A DNA stretch of 64,000 nt from a virus. Under the pieces are notes generated by a model. The model was not told the origin of the DNA. It saw nothing but the letters and a program-made list of their open reading frames with translations, and did not search any database. A program made the translations under genes and the position numbers. The stretch spans positions 96,862-160,861 of the IMG/VR virus record IMGVR_UViG_3300025687_000001; one strand, 5' to 3'. This document shows positions 16,688 through 24,330 of this stretch, one piece after another. Position 1 is the first letter of the stretch. The number at the start of each line of letters is the position of its first letter.

Positions 16688-16840
16688 GTGCCTGGACTGT
16701 CTCACATTACGCTGCGAGTGCTAAACGCCACTCAGCTGCTCGAGCAGCTACTCGAGGCTAAAGAAACTTGCAGTAAGATCGAGGAAGAAGATTTTGAGGC
16801 GTACCTCTACCACCAAGCCTCCAGCAAACATGATATATAA
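16688..16840 (+). CDS. Small acidic helical protein, 50 residues
   Basis: GTG 16688 with GGAAG upstream. The product is an amphipathic, Glu-rich helix (QLLEQLLEAKETCSKIEEED). No family recognised. Confidence 0.45.
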   Translation: MPGLSHITLRVLNATQLLEQLLEAKETCSKIEEEDFEAYLYHQASSKHDI

Positions 16841-16869
16841 CAGCCACTACTACTCAGGAGAATCCTCCA

Positions 16870-17244
16870 GTGTCTGATATCGCTATTGATACCGCCGAGA
16901 CCCCGGCTCCGGAAGCCGAGTCGGGCCCTGCTCGTCCGGGTATTGCTCCTCCGCCTAACGGGACCCCCTGTGTGCTCACTGTCGTGTTCAAGGACACGCA
17001 CATCACGATGGAGCTGCAGACTCGGTGCTTCCAGGGGTTCAACCCCTTCAACGTTCCCGCTGTTCACGCTGCTACGCTGCGTCAGGGTGGCGGGGCTATG
17101 GTGTTCTCGCTCAACCCTGAGGGCACCGAAAGCGTGTCCTTTGAGTCCGAGAGCGTAGCCAGCATCTGGGCGCGGGTGCCACAGCCCAAGAGCGCTCCTA
17201 CGCCGATGCCTCAGCCCAAGCCTCGAGTTCGTAAGCGTAAGTGA
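16870..17244 (+). CDS. Hypothetical protein with Pro-rich tails
   Basis: 124 residues from GTG 16870 with a strong site (AGGAG, 12 nt upstream). Acidic Pro/Ala-rich residues 1-35, a compact beta domain, then a Pro/Lys/Arg tail. The strong ribosome site and codon style suggest high expression, possibly a virion or DNA-associated protein. Confidence 0.65.
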   Translation: MSDIAIDTAETPAPEAESGPARPGIAPPPNGTPCVLTVVFKDTHITMELQTRCFQGFNPFNVPAVHAATLRQGGGAMVFSLNPEGTESVSFESESVASIWARVPQPKSAPTPMPQPKPRVRKRK

Positions 17245-17311
17245 GCCTTCCCAAGGCAGTTGCCGGAAGGGCGGCAGGGCCCTCGATGTACAGACTGTGG
17301 AGGCAAAATAG

Positions 17312-17512
17312 ATGGGTAGCGAAGCGTCCCACACCCGGTACGTAGTGCAAGCCAAGGAAGGCTGGTACATCGCCGGAAACACGGAAAAGACGTTGGCTAG
17401 CTTAGGCAGAGCCCGGCAGTGGAGCACCAAGGCTGAGGCTGATGCCTGGGCTAAGCCCTACGGCGGCGAGTACCGCGTGCTAGAAATCACAGTCCACATC
17501 AAGGTTGCGTGA
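17312..17512 (+). CDS. Hypothetical protein
   Basis: 66 residues. TRYVVQAKEGWYIAG followed by STKAEADAWAKPYGGEYRVLEI resembles small beta-alpha-beta phage proteins that describe one strand-helix-strand unit. The ATG follows a CAAAATAG box. Confidence 0.55.
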   Translation: MGSEASHTRYVVQAKEGWYIAGNTEKTLASLGRARQWSTKAEADAWAKPYGGEYRVLEITVHIKVA

Positions 17513-17518
17513 AACCTG

Positions 17519-17526
17519 GCACAAGA
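17519..17526 (+). promoter_or_regulatory. TGGCACAAG promoter box heading the paralogue array
   Basis: CCTGGCACAAG with its core at 17521 lies 10 nt before ATG 17531, the first array-family gene. It may drive much of the 17.5-24.2 kb operon, because downstream junctions are tight. Confidence 0.45.
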
Positions 17527-17530
17527 GAGT

Positions 17531-17890
17531 ATGACAAGCCTAGTAAGGCAGATTGACGCTGCCCTACAGCTTCTTGGTTGGAGTCCCCTTACGGACTTTG
17601 GAGAGATTAGTCTCTGCAGTTTACGTGAAGAGTGGGTGGCCGATATGACGGCTAATCTCTCCTGGCCGAGGGACGCCCAGATTAGTAGATGGTGCAGCAG
17701 CGCTACCCGTGGCGTAGGGAAAGAGGCGGGTACCACAATCTACGTCCTAGCCAACCTAAAAGACCCGCACATGGTGTTCCTGGCCTCCCTCACACACCTA
17801 GGCCCAAGCAAGTTCAGCAGCGAACACGCAGTGCTTCACGCAAACTACCCAAACTGGGAATGGCTGCTCAACCACACTGCAGCCCAGTAG
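17531..17890 (+). CDS. Array-family paralogue 1
   Basis: 119 residues. The N-terminal helix VRQIDAALQLLGW carries the family's L-x-G-W end; the middle is beta-rich; the last helix ends NWEWLLNHTAAQ. First gene after the promoter box. Function unknown. Confidence 0.65.
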   Translation: MTSLVRQIDAALQLLGWSPLTDFGEISLCSLREEWVADMTANLSWPRDAQISRWCSSATRGVGKEAGTTIYVLANLKDPHMVFLASLTHLGPSKFSSEHAVLHANYPNWEWLLNHTAAQ

Positions 17891-17906
17891 AAAACCCCGA
17901 CGTGTC

Positions 17907-18245
17907 GTGCCTGCTACAACTAATCCATTGGGATACTTAAGTAAGTTAGCGGGTGTCATGGACCTCGCGGGCTTTACCTACGTTGATCGGTGGCTAACGC
18001 CTCAACTGATCGGGGGGTTGCCCACCGACATGGCCCACAACCCTAGCAGGGTAGACTATGTACTCGGAGAGTCCGTGCATGTAGTGGCGTGTGTCGTAGA
18101 AGTAGGGTTCCAGGTCAAGCAGGCCAAGCTGGCCATCTACGTCTACAGCCCTGAAAAGCCTGAAGTACCCGGCTACCACGCTGTGCTCGACAACGCTGTT
18201 GCCGCTTTCGGCGTTGTTGCTGCTTTCATTGAGGACATGAGATGA
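17907..18245 (+). CDS. Array-family paralogue 2
   Basis: 112 residues from GTG 17907. LSKLAGVMDLAGFTY is the family N-terminal helix; VKQAKLAIYVY is a core strand; the C-terminal helix is AFGVVAAFIEDMR. Its stop overlaps the next ATG (ATGA). Confidence 0.65.
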   Translation: MPATTNPLGYLSKLAGVMDLAGFTYVDRWLTPQLIGGLPTDMAHNPSRVDYVLGESVHVVACVVEVGFQVKQAKLAIYVYSPEKPEVPGYHAVLDNAVAAFGVVAAFIEDMR

Positions 18246-18661
18246 GCCTGATTGACCTTAGCAACTGGGACCCCGCCTTCATCAAGGCTAGCGCTGCTGC
18301 GCTGCTTACGCTGCCCGTTGACCCAGCAGAGGTGCAGGTCCAGCTGCGTGCTAGTGAGTTGAATACGTATTCCTCGGAAGGGGTGATGACATGGCCCTAC
18401 TCAAAGGATGTCCTCTCTAGCTATGGCGACACTCCGTGGGTCAGTGCAATCTGGTTAGACCTGGCCAACCTGCCAGGTCTTCACTTTCGGTCAGCCAGTT
18501 ACGACCTCTGGTACATCAATACTCGCTGGATCGTGGGGTGCAACGTCCACCCAGACCATCCAGGGCTGCCGGAGATATCCTGGTGCAAAGAAGTCAGCAC
18601 TCCCTACGAAGTCTACGAGGGCGGCGTGAGAGCACTCAATGAGCTCTGGTCCTGTGGATAG
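18242..18661 (+). CDS. Array-family-associated protein 3
   Basis: 139 residues, ATGA coupled. It shares the alternating strand core (LHFRSASYDLWYINTRWIVGCNV) and a C-terminal helix (EVYEGGVRALNELW), but the L-x-G-F helix end is not obvious. Probably a diverged member. Confidence 0.55.
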   Translation: MSLIDLSNWDPAFIKASAAALLTLPVDPAEVQVQLRASELNTYSSEGVMTWPYSKDVLSSYGDTPWVSAIWLDLANLPGLHFRSASYDLWYINTRWIVGCNVHPDHPGLPEISWCKEVSTPYEVYEGGVRALNELWSCG

Positions 18662-18711
18662 CCCGCCCTTGCACGGACGGCTGTTCGACCGTACATGGGC
18701 GCCACGGCCTG

Positions 18712-18957
18712 GTGCTGTACGTGTTTGTGCGGCTGAGCAGTGGTAGCGCCTACGTGGTCAGCAACGTGTCGTGGGCGCAAATGTTCAAGCGCCCTTCAAG
18801 ACAGGGAAATATGCTTCACGTAGGACGCCCTAGCTGGGAGCTGAAGCGCGAGCGTACGCGCGTAAGCCTTGAGCACCCCGCAGAAGTGCAGCAACACATC
18901 CTCAAGGAACTCGACCGGCCTCACAGGCATGCAAAACGAATTAGCGCTCAACGCTAA
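18712..18957 (+). CDS. Array-family paralogue 4, N-terminally short
   Basis: 81 residues from GTG 18712. It starts in the strand region (LYVFVRLSSGSAYVV) and ends with the family helix type HPAEVQQHILKELDRP, so the N-terminal helix is missing. It may be a truncated copy. Overlaps the next gene. Confidence 0.45.
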   Translation: MLYVFVRLSSGSAYVVSNVSWAQMFKRPSRQGNMLHVGRPSWELKRERTRVSLEHPAEVQQHILKELDRPHRHAKRISAQR

Positions 18958-19348
18958 GCTGCTCCTGAGAGCAGCAGAGCTGTTAGGGTGGGAAGCGCCG
19001 GTGCAGGTAGCCACAAGCTCCCTGGACAAGCACATCGGGGCAGGGATCTACTACACTATTGGGCGGTTCTCAGGGCGAGGCATCACCATAAGCGTAGCTA
19101 CGAGCACCGACAACGTCTGGAAACCCCTGCTAACTTACGGACCCTGCGAGCGGCGCGAGCCTACGCACTGGGAAGACCGACAATACAAGCATCCCAAGTA
19201 CGTCTTCATGCCTTCGTATAGGCGAGAACAATGTAACAGCATACAAACACTGTTCGCAGCGACAGACTTTCTCGCAGAGCAAGCAGCGTGGTTCAGGGAC
19301 TGTTCCCGCAAGGGAAGGCTGTATGTACGAAAGGAGTACTCCTCGTGA
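18929..19348 (+). CDS. Array-family paralogue 5
   Basis: 139 residues from ATG 18929. The N-terminal helix AKLLLRAAELLGW is clear; the last helix is FAATDFLAEQAAWFRDC with a basic tail. GTG of the next gene overlaps its stop. Confidence 0.65.
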   Translation: MQNELALNAKLLLRAAELLGWEAPVQVATSSLDKHIGAGIYYTIGRFSGRGITISVATSTDNVWKPLLTYGPCERREPTHWEDRQYKHPKYVFMPSYRREQCNSIQTLFAATDFLAEQAAWFRDCSRKGRLYVRKEYSS

Positions 19349-19632
19349 GTGACCTGAGGACACTGCTTACCTCGCTTGCGCTGCTTGGGTTCCAAGCAAA
19401 CCGCGCGGGCGGCATGATCAGTGGTAGGTTCGAATTCAGCGAGGCCAATACATTGGTGCTAGTCTACGTGCCCGACGACCGAGGCCGCCTGTACTTGTCG
19501 CTGACCATAACGCCTTCCGCCCTAGACTGGGTGGCCTCGACAACTACCCAATTTCCGGTGACCTGGGTGACCCCCCAAGACTTCCCTGCAGTGGCAGCAT
19601 GGCTTCTCAGCGGATTGCCTCGAGATGAGTAA
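19345..19632 (+). CDS. Array-family paralogue 6 (compact)
   Basis: 95 residues from GTG 19345. A minimal member: LRTLLTSLALLGFQA, two strong strands (TLVLVYVPDDRGRLYLSLTI) and TPQDFPAVAAWLLSG. Useful as a template for the fold: helix, antiparallel strands, helix. Confidence 0.7.
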   Translation: MSDLRTLLTSLALLGFQANRAGGMISGRFEFSEANTLVLVYVPDDRGRLYLSLTITPSALDWVASTTTQFPVTWVTPQDFPAVAAWLLSGLPRDE

Positions 19633-19652
19633 AGCAACGCTCAACGCTACCA

Positions 19653-20000
19653 ATGACCAAGACTGAAGCGCGAGTAGCGCTAGAGGCGCATGGGTACGTG
19701 GCCCGCTACCCCTCCGCTGCTTTCCCTAATCACGCTAACGGGGTACTGGTAGCTAAGCGCGGAGCGCCTACTGTGCTATCGCTGTCCTATAACCCGGACG
19801 TACTGGACCTGGTACTCGAGGTAGGTTCTGCAGATGTGTGGAAACAATCGGGTGGGCTCTTTGTTCAGTGGCATCTTCCGGGTCTTCGACCAATAGGTAC
19901 CCCCTACCACTACCACCACGACGGTTACCTGCCGTCTGAGTACTTCCTGGAGTTCTTGCTGCTGATGAAGAAAGCCTTTCATGACATCACCGGCAGCTGA
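19653..20000 (+). CDS. Array-family paralogue 7
   Basis: 115 residues. Starts MTKTEARVALEAHGY, the commonest family N-terminus (MT-x-T-E). Strand TVLSLSYNPDVLDLVLEV and terminal helix YFLEFLLLMKKAF follow. Overlaps the next gene by 20 nt. Confidence 0.65.
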   Translation: MTKTEARVALEAHGYVARYPSAAFPNHANGVLVAKRGAPTVLSLSYNPDVLDLVLEVGSADVWKQSGGLFVQWHLPGLRPIGTPYHYHHDGYLPSEYFLEFLLLMKKAFHDITGS

Positions 20001-20382
20001 GCTCCTTTTTAGCCCGCAAGACCAGGCGGCGTTTGTGGCACAAGCGAGTATGAACCTGACTACCGCGGCACAGGTCTTTGATCTTTGCGGCTACGATGTC
20101 GAAGCCGTCTACCCAACTAGGCCGTCGCTGTTAGCCACCACCCGCGGCGCCTTCTCCACCGGCGGCGCCTTCTCTGGGCAAACTGCGGACACAATAGAGT
20201 GTGAGCTTAGCATCGACTCGTGTGGTTTCCTATTGACAGTCCTCTACGGGAAGGCTTGGTATCCCACTCTTAGAGATCCCTTGCGCACTTGGGTAGACAG
20301 CGAACCCCACATGCAAGAGCTAGAAGTACACACAGCGCAAGAGCTGCTTGCGCTGTGTGCGTGGCTGAAGACAGCGCTGTGA
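19981..20382 (+). CDS. Array-family paralogue 8
   Basis: 133 residues. A 25-residue N-terminal extension precedes LTTAAQVFDLCGYDV. TAQELLALCAWLKTAL is a textbook family C-terminus. A short internal repeat (GGAFS twice, near 52-62) is visible. GTG coupling downstream. Confidence 0.65.
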   Translation: MTSPAAELLFSPQDQAAFVAQASMNLTTAAQVFDLCGYDVEAVYPTRPSLLATTRGAFSTGGAFSGQTADTIECELSIDSCGFLLTVLYGKAWYPTLRDPLRTWVDSEPHMQELEVHTAQELLALCAWLKTAL

Positions 20383-20759
20383 GCCACAACAGATACCCTA
20401 CAAATGAAGAGGCCTGGGAGATGCTAAAGCTCATGGGCTTCCACCAGTCTTACATCCCTAGCCATGTACGCGAATCTCTCTCTGCTGTGTACTGCTATCC
20501 AAAAGTACACATGCGACACGCGGTCCTTGAGATACGGTGGTTCGAAGGCGCAGGGAACCTTTTCGCCCATTTGAGCGGTGGCTGGGTCAGCAACACACTT
20601 ACGTCACCGTGGGAGATAATGTTTGTTCGGTGGGACCCGTGGGAGCCAGGCCTTCCACACACTCTCGCTGGAGTAGCGCTAACGCTGCCCAAGCTGCAAG
20701 CTCGGCTCGCCGAGCTCATGCAGCAATTCAAGGAAGCCAATGCTTCGCTGTACGCCTGA
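20379..20759 (+). CDS. Array-family paralogue 9
   Basis: 126 residues from GTG 20379. NEEAWEMLKLMGFHQ is the N-terminal helix; HAVLEIRWF a core strand; LPKLQARLAELMQQFKEA the final helix. Overlaps the next gene by 20 nt. Confidence 0.65.
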   Translation: MSHNRYPTNEEAWEMLKLMGFHQSYIPSHVRESLSAVYCYPKVHMRHAVLEIRWFEGAGNLFAHLSGGWVSNTLTSPWEIMFVRWDPWEPGLPHTLAGVALTLPKLQARLAELMQQFKEANASLYA

Positions 20760-21102
20760 CCGAGCTTGTCTTGTCTTTGAGCTGCTAGGGTTCGCCAACC
20801 TGGCGTACTACACCCGGGACCCCCAGCGCCGAGCCGCCACGGGATTTCACAGCGCGGGAGGCCACCTCTACGCTCTCGTAGTGGCCTGGGACGCGGAGGT
20901 GGAAGAGTTTTTCTCCGAAGCAGGCCTCGGCATGATCCTCGACACTTCGGATCCCCCCACGCAGCCTCCGACAGTGGTTTGGTCCGCGATGTATCCTCCG
21001 GAGCCCTTGCTCCCAGCAATAGAAGTGAAGACAGTGCAAGAGCTGCTCAACGCTACTTGCGCTGCTTTCGCTGCTTTCCATGAAAAATACGGAGATGACT
21101 AG
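20740..21102 (+). CDS. Array-family paralogue 10
   Basis: 120 residues. DRACLVFELLGFANL, then LYALVVAWDAEVEEF, then TVQELLNATCAAFAAFHEKY. Overlaps the next start. Confidence 0.65.
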   Translation: MLRCTPDRACLVFELLGFANLAYYTRDPQRRAATGFHSAGGHLYALVVAWDAEVEEFFSEAGLGMILDTSDPPTQPPTVVWSAMYPPEPLLPAIEVKTVQELLNATCAAFAAFHEKYGDD

Positions 21103-21454
21103 AACAGAGTTTGAGATGCTGGCCACGATGTGTGGTTACAGAGTGATTACGAGAGACAAAAACGTGTCTAAGTCGTCTGTCGTGGCCTTCGCTACTTGCT
21201 ATGACACAGGACGAACTAAGCGCGGTGACACGCCCGCAGTGCTAGTCAAGTGGCTAGCGCCTCCGCCTACATACTTAGGGGTCACCGCAGGCTACGCCCG
21301 CCTAATTCCCCTCATCCACGAGGGTAGACTGACACACTGGACTCACTGGACGAGGCAGGTATACTCCTCTGGGATCCCCCCGCTGCCTGATGCCAAAGAG
21401 CTAGCAGCGCTGTTTGCGTGGTTGGCGGAAGGAGTCCTAAGTGTTGAGACCTAG
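21080..21454 (+). CDS. Array-family paralogue 11
   Basis: 124 residues. The family start MTRTEFEMLATMCGY begins at residue 6, so ATG 21095 may be the true start. DAKELAALFAWLAEGV closes the protein. The middle includes AVLVKWLAPPP. Confidence 0.65.
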   Translation: MKNTEMTRTEFEMLATMCGYRVITRDKNVSKSSVVAFATCYDTGRTKRGDTPAVLVKWLAPPPTYLGVTAGYARLIPLIHEGRLTHWTHWTRQVYSSGIPPLPDAKELAALFAWLAEGVLSVET

Positions 21455-21797
21455 TGTCCTCCGGGAGGTGCTTGCGCTAGCTGGGTACCACCCTGCTTCC
21501 ATCCGACACTGGTTTGTGCTGACTTCTCGAGGCACGTCTGTCCCCCACCTGGCAGAGTCTGACTGTTTTGTCTTGAGTGTAGATATCACCATGCAGGGAT
21601 CACTGCGCTTCGAGGCAGGCACTGCTATAGTTGCTTTCTCTGCTGAAGACGACCCAGGCTGCTGCGCAAAACTCTTTCGCTACGGCCGCGCTTCTCTGGT
21701 GGAAAGCCTAGACACACCAGACACACCCGAAGAGCTCCTCGAGCTCCTGGTAAACAAGGCGGAAGCCTTTTACAGGGAGTACAGTGCCAAGCATTGA
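21441..21797 (+). CDS. Array-family paralogue 12
   Basis: 118 residues from GTG 21441. LREVLALAGYHP, core strands DCFVLSVDITM and AIVAFSAED, and TPEELLELLVNKAEAFY. GTG overlap with the next gene. Confidence 0.65.
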   Translation: MLRPSVLREVLALAGYHPASIRHWFVLTSRGTSVPHLAESDCFVLSVDITMQGSLRFEAGTAIVAFSAEDDPGCCAKLFRYGRASLVESLDTPDTPEELLELLVNKAEAFYREYSAKH

Positions 21798-22134
21798 GCT
21801 GAGTGACAGTAGGAAAGAGTGGCTGCTACAGCTTGCCGGGTTTGAGATGGTGTACTTAGCTCCACGGCAATACATTGGTAGTCTTAGGCTGCCCGCAACC
21901 GGACAACTCTTGCTGGCACAACCACTGACAACAGAGCTACGCATGTGGCACGGCGTGGGAGGTACTCACCAGACGTCTTACGGTCGCAGGTCCTACAGCT
22001 GGCAAAGCATACCAGTCTTTATCCACTGGCAATATCAAGGCCCAACAGAGTGGGCAGTGTACGCACAGCTGGTAGAGGCAGCCAACGAGTTTATGGAGAC
22101 TGGTGTCATCGAGATGTGTTGTGACCAGGACTGA
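21784..22134 (+). CDS. Array-family paralogue 13
   Basis: 116 residues. RKEWLLQLAGFEMVY is the N-terminal helix. The middle is Trp/Tyr-rich (YSWQSIPVFIHWQYQG). The C-terminal helix is WAVYAQLVEAANEFM. Confidence 0.65.
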   Translation: MPSIELSDSRKEWLLQLAGFEMVYLAPRQYIGSLRLPATGQLLLAQPLTTELRMWHGVGGTHQTSYGRRSYSWQSIPVFIHWQYQGPTEWAVYAQLVEAANEFMETGVIEMCCDQD

Positions 22135-22381
22135 GATGCGAGCGCCGCTAGCGCTGCTTGGCTTTCGCGTTTTGAGCAAGGAAGGCCCCTTGGAGTGGGA
22201 GGTAGCGGCGAAACAGCTGCCTGGTAGGCCAAAGCTTATCTACGTAGATATGGCAAAGGCCGGACCTCCGCATAAGCTCAATGTGTACATAGGTGACGGG
22301 GTAATCCTCGGAGTAGAGACAGACGCATACCTGAGGGGAATTAGGTGGGGCTCCCCTCCTAAGATAAACCGCAGCGACTGA
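22121..22381 (+). CDS. Array-family paralogue 14, C-terminally truncated
   Basis: 86 residues from GTG 22121. MTRTEMRAPLALLGFRV is typical, followed by KLIYVDMAKAG and a strand, but the protein stops before the final helix. About 58 nt without a clear frame follow, consistent with deletion of the 3' end. Confidence 0.55.
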   Translation: MTRTEMRAPLALLGFRVLSKEGPLEWEVAAKQLPGRPKLIYVDMAKAGPPHKLNVYIGDGVILGVETDAYLRGIRWGSPPKINRSD

Positions 22382-22439
22382 AGTGTCAGCACTCCGATAC
22401 AGTTGGCCATTGTGTTAGCCAACCAAGTAAGGCTTGCTC

Positions 22440-22775
22440 ATGACTAGGACTGAGATTGGTATTGTCTACCTTGCCTTAGGCATAGAGACTACCACACCCA
22501 AGCCCACACACTACTATCCCTGGTTCCTCGGGGTTAGAGAAGTGGGTCCCTGCGTTTTGTGGGTAGAGACCAGCAACTCTGACGCAAGTGGCGTGAGAAG
22601 CCACATCAATGCTTACTGGGGCCCAGGAGTGTTAGAAGGCTCCGTGGGTCGCAGACGACCTGACCGCGGATGGGACGTTGTACACCGCAGACACTTCAAC
22701 TGTGACACCCCGCAAGAACTCTACGATCTCCTGGTACAAGTAATAGGTGAGATCGCAAAGCATGACTCGAACTGA
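22440..22775 (+). CDS. Array-family paralogue 15
   Basis: 111 residues from ATG 22440. MTRTEIGIVYLALGIE, strand CVLWVETSNSD, and TPQELYDLLVQVIGEI. Its end overlaps a 27-residue remnant. Confidence 0.65.
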   Translation: MTRTEIGIVYLALGIETTTPKPTHYYPWFLGVREVGPCVLWVETSNSDASGVRSHINAYWGPGVLEGSVGRRRPDRGWDVVHRRHFNCDTPQELYDLLVQVIGEIAKHDSN

Positions 22776-22845
22776 GCAATGTAGCCACTACCAGCTGCTC
22801 CTGGAAATCACAGACCGCTTCGTTAGATATGCCTCTCGTGACTAA
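22762..22845 (+). pseudogene. Internally deleted array-family remnant
   Basis: A 27-codon frame that begins like the family (MTRTEQ) and then reads YQLLLEITDRFVRYA, which resembles the terminal helix. The middle seems deleted. It overlaps both neighbours. Confidence 0.4.
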
Positions 22846-23224
22846 GCAAGAGCTAGCAATGACATTGTCGCTGACAGGGTTTACCCGGACACACCCTGCT
22901 GACGCTGTTTGGGTTGGCGGCGCTAAAGGTGTAGGAGACAACCTGCTGTGGGTTACCATCACTGATGTCATAGGCGAGTGGTACACCCGAGCTGAGTGGG
23001 GGACTGGCTCCTTAGCCAATCGCTCGACTTTGACTCACTACTCCCATAGGGACGGCTACACGGGCACGGAATACTACCCTAGGTGGGCGTACCGCCGAGA
23101 CGGGGGCTTCTTCCCAAGGCGCAAGCAGGTCAAAGCAACGTCAGCAACGCCAGCAGCGTTCCTCGCTGAGCTCGCTGAACTCACTGCTCGCGCTGCTGCC
23201 TACGACCCCACAAAGACAGCATGA
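22829..23224 (+). CDS. Array-family paralogue 16
   Basis: 131 residues; GTG 22838 (MTKQELAMTLSLTGF) is the likelier family start. DNLLWVTITD is the core strand. There is a basic Tyr-rich insert (YYPRWAYRRDGG), then TPAAFLAELAELTARAAAY. Confidence 0.6.
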   Translation: MPLVTKQELAMTLSLTGFTRTHPADAVWVGGAKGVGDNLLWVTITDVIGEWYTRAEWGTGSLANRSTLTHYSHRDGYTGTEYYPRWAYRRDGGFFPRRKQVKATSATPAAFLAELAELTARAAAYDPTKTA

Positions 23225-23449
23225 CACGCGCAGAAGCAGAGCTGGCGCTGACTTGCGCTGGCTACACGCTGATGTTGTGGCCTGGGGTGTTCTTAAGGAA
23301 AATCGAGGGATCCTTACATAGCGTGGGAAGGCGAACGCAGGTACCCGCTTTACCGGCTAAAGAAAAGACACGACGTGACCAGCTTACGCGGCTTCGCTGA
23401 TTTCCTTGTTGCGCTGAGAGAGCAGTACTTGCAGGAGGTTGGGTGCTGA
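23221..23449 (+). pseudogene. Frameshifted array-family copy
   Basis: ATG 23221 opens MTRAEAELALTCAGYTL, then after about residue 28 the frame turns to unlike sequence and stops at 23400. The +1 frame resumes family-like sequence (YPLYRLKKRHDVTSLRG, then FADFLVALREQY) and stops at 23449. One indel near 23300 would explain this. Confidence 0.6.
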
Positions 23450-23826
23450 GCCCAGCTCAAGCAGCGCTAGCAATGCAAGGGGCGGGGTTGATGCTGACTA
23501 GCGAACGAGCTGCCCCGATCCTCCGCGTCGGGAGTCTGCTTCGAATACCATGGGCCCCCGCGGACACTCGGGAATACGCCCCCGGCCTCGGGGCCACCTA
23601 CACCGAGAATAGTCACGGTGAGGGCAGGCTGTACGTGCGCACTGGACCAGCGCGATGGACGCCTCGAGTTTCCGTGGGAGGTCAGCCCTACGCCACAATT
23701 AGCTGGAAGCTAGATGGCGCGTTGATGCAACAAATACCCTGGGACTCCAACGACCCTGTTGAGCTGACGCGCTTCTTGCGCTGGTTCGTTGATTGGTTTG
23801 TCGAGACACAGGCTAAAGAAAAGTGA
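23443..23826 (+). CDS. Array-family paralogue 17
   Basis: 127 residues from GTG 23443. PAQAALAMQGAGLML is the N-terminal helix; DPVELTRFLRWFVDWFVE is the last helix, very close to that of the next gene, suggesting a recent pair. GTG overlap. Confidence 0.65.
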   Translation: MLSPAQAALAMQGAGLMLTSERAAPILRVGSLLRIPWAPADTREYAPGLGATYTENSHGEGRLYVRTGPARWTPRVSVGGQPYATISWKLDGALMQQIPWDSNDPVELTRFLRWFVDWFVETQAKEK

Positions 23827-24227
23827 TCAGCGCAAGCAGCGTTAGCCTGATTTTAGAGGTACTAGGGTTCAGGCTAGCTTACCCGTACCAGCCAAAGTTA
23901 GTTGTCGGTGGGGGGTTGCAAGTGCCCTTTACCGGTAAGCTAGCCACTAGTCTAGTCGTGGAGCACTACCGCTTAGCCAACGTCTTGTACCTTTACTGCG
24001 GTAACGCCTTGGTTTGGGATCCTGAACCAGGCATCACTGTCGTGGAGGTCAAGGACGACATAGACCAACTGGGCCTGTACACCAACGCACCTGAGGATCC
24101 CACAGAGCTCTATAACTTCTTGTTATGGATCGTCGACTGGTTCGTTTCAACCAGACATGCCGCGACGAGCAGCCTCAGCGAAGGCAGAGAAGGCAGCGTC
24201 AGCCCGGTGTCGGCCCAGACCACTTAA
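23823..24227 (+). CDS. Array-family paralogue 18
   Basis: 134 residues. VSLILEVLGFRLAYP, strands SLVVEHYRLANVLYLY, and DPTELYNFLLWIVDWFV as in the preceding gene. A 20-residue Ser-rich tail. Last plus-strand gene of the first block. Confidence 0.65.
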   Translation: MISASSVSLILEVLGFRLAYPYQPKLVVGGGLQVPFTGKLATSLVVEHYRLANVLYLYCGNALVWDPEPGITVVEVKDDIDQLGLYTNAPEDPTELYNFLLWIVDWFVSTRHAATSSLSEGREGSVSPVSAQTT

Positions 24228-24249
24228 CAGGTACTGGGCTGACACCGGA
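24205..24249 (+). terminator. 15-bp stem-loop ending the first array block
   Basis: CCGGTGTCGGCCCAG pairs with CTGGGCTGACACCGG (one G-T wobble) around a 15-nt loop, between convergent genes. No U-run; probably a bidirectional stop. Confidence 0.5.
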
Positions 24250-24330
24250 AGTTGCGCTAGTTCTCGCTTTAGATTTACCGGGCCAGGCTGTTGCGGAGTA
24301 CGCGCGTAGTACGACTCCTTGACAATGCCT

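Noticed and set aside
24125-24322. A plus-strand frame crossing the end of the first array block
   Set aside because: It overlaps the terminal part of paralogue 18 and the stem-loop, with no family feature.
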